From contig JAVBQY010000028.1 in NCBI GenBank assembly GCA_031548545.1, forward strand, positions 1-31,286: 31,286 nucleotides of DNA, read 5' to 3'. The notes under the pieces were generated by a model. The model was not told where the DNA came from. It made no database searches and was given only the letters and a program-made list of their open reading frames with translations. Below, one piece after another: positions 30,987-31,286 of this stretch (positions are counted from its first letter, which is position 1; each line of letters starts with the position of its first letter). This DNA comes from UBA932 sp031548545. GTDB lineage: Bacteria > Bacteroidota > Bacteroidia > Bacteroidales > UBA932. The position numbers and the translations under genes are program-made.

Positions 30987-31286
30987 TAAGGAGCTGCGCT
31001 CACCTACACTTCTTGTTACTGTTGTTATGTGCCGCGGGGCGGCGGCTCCTTATTTTATTATACTTACTTTTTTGCTTGATCAAAAAAGTAACAACCGGAG
31101 CGCAGCGGAGCTCACGAACACCTTAAAAAATAAAAAAGGTGTGAGTAAAAAAATCAAGGCTGACGATAACCGGCGGAAAACCGTGCGTTCAGGCTAAAAC
31201 AAGGGAACTCACGGCTTCGCCGTTCAAACAACCCTTGTTTTTTAACGCCCTCACTTCCGGTTTTCTTCACGCCGGTTCCCGTAGGC
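30987..31286. repeat. Multi-hairpin intergenic repeat
   Basis: Inverted repeats follow one another: TAAGGAGCTGC (30987-30997) with GCGGCTCCTTA (31042-31052), TTACTTTTTTG (31064-31074) with CAAAAAAGTAA (31081-31091), ACACCTT (31118-31124) with AAGGTGT (31136-31142), and AAAACAAGGG (31196-31205) with CCCTTGTTTT (31232-31241) enclosing ACGGC/GCCGT (31211-31223). AACCGGCG (31168-31175) also matches CGCCGGTT (31270-31277). The segment around TTTTTTGCTTGATCAAAAAAG recurs, in my memory, in many Bacteroidota intergenic regions, where it gives spurious small reading frames. The right end is cut by the window. Confidence 0.5.
31196..31243. terminator. Terminator-like hairpin within the right-end repeat
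   Basis: AAAACAAGGG/CCCTTGTTTT encloses a second stem and is followed by further T residues (31238-31243, six in a row). A- and T-runs at the two edges would allow action in both directions. It may belong to the repeat and not to a particular gene. Confidence 0.5.

Larger units (their letters stand above)
30528..31286. other. Gene-free right end of the window
   Basis: No gene is supported in these 759 bases. They hold the DUF4251 promoter (30557-30564), an inverted repeat (30577-30614), a rightward -7 box (30620-30627), RNA-like stems (30649-30973), and a repeat of nested hairpins (30987 to the edge). A 71-codon reading frame at 30982-31197 consists of these repeats and is not accepted as a gene. 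Confidence 0.6.

Noticed and set aside
30982..31197. 71-codon rightward frame near the right edge
   Set aside because: It is made of several inverted repeats and reads as the kind of spurious peptide often annotated from this repeat.

Overview
The window comes from a Bacteroidota chromosome, most likely the order Bacteroidales. The evidence is a SusC/SusD pair, a second TonB-dependent receptor, the fused E1 alpha-beta 2-oxoacid dehydrogenase common in this phylum, a DUF4251 protein, and promoters with the phylum-specific TAnnTTTG -7 box. In four promoters a TTTG -33 box lies exactly 20 bases upstream of that box. Genus cannot be fixed from this sequence. No tRNA, rRNA, CRISPR array or complete insertion sequence was seen.

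Layout. 1-211: non-coding; a leftward promoter precedes a strongly folded minus-strand leader. 212-1306 (-): self-inhibited class II Fic protein, possibly on the flank of a mobile element. 1307-1792: gene-free DNA with a nested palindrome and a strong terminator. 1793-6935 (-): an outer-membrane barrel protein, then carB and carA in carA-carB transcription order. 7020-9874 (-): three-gene metal cassette (Cys/His-rich exported protein, TonB-dependent receptor, secreted CxxC heavy-metal domain) with a 34-bp palindrome between its first two genes. 10045-15541 (+): lipoate ligase, dehydrogenase E2, fused E1, flavodoxin and NAD(P)H-hydrate dehydratase. 15834-20546 (+): SusC/SusD with a structured 5' leader. 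20682-27299 (+): secreted Tricorn-type protease with a complete tetrad, a lipoprotein zinc peptidase, and a cysteine desulfidase. 27399-29116 (+): a 91-residue two-helix membrane protein and a DHA2-type MFS exporter. 29185-30527 (-): secreted metallo-beta-lactamase-fold hydrolase and a DUF4251 protein. 30528-31286: gene-free DNA with an inverted repeat between divergent promoters, several RNA-like stems that favour the plus strand, and a multi-hairpin intergenic repeat.

How the genes may work together. The central block reads as a protein- or peptide-scavenging locus. SusC/D would import oligopeptides, Tricorn and the M3-like lipoprotein would cut proteins and peptides outside the cytoplasm, and the desulfidase would turn cysteine into pyruvate, ammonia and sulfide. 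The 2-oxoacid dehydrogenase block, with its own lipoate ligase, could oxidise keto acids produced from amino acids. This linkage is inferred from gene order.

The least explained parts are the two ends: a minus-strand leader at 5-103 and a plus-strand folded region at 30632-30973. In both, G-U wobbles are allowed in only one strand, which points to functional RNA of unrecognised class.
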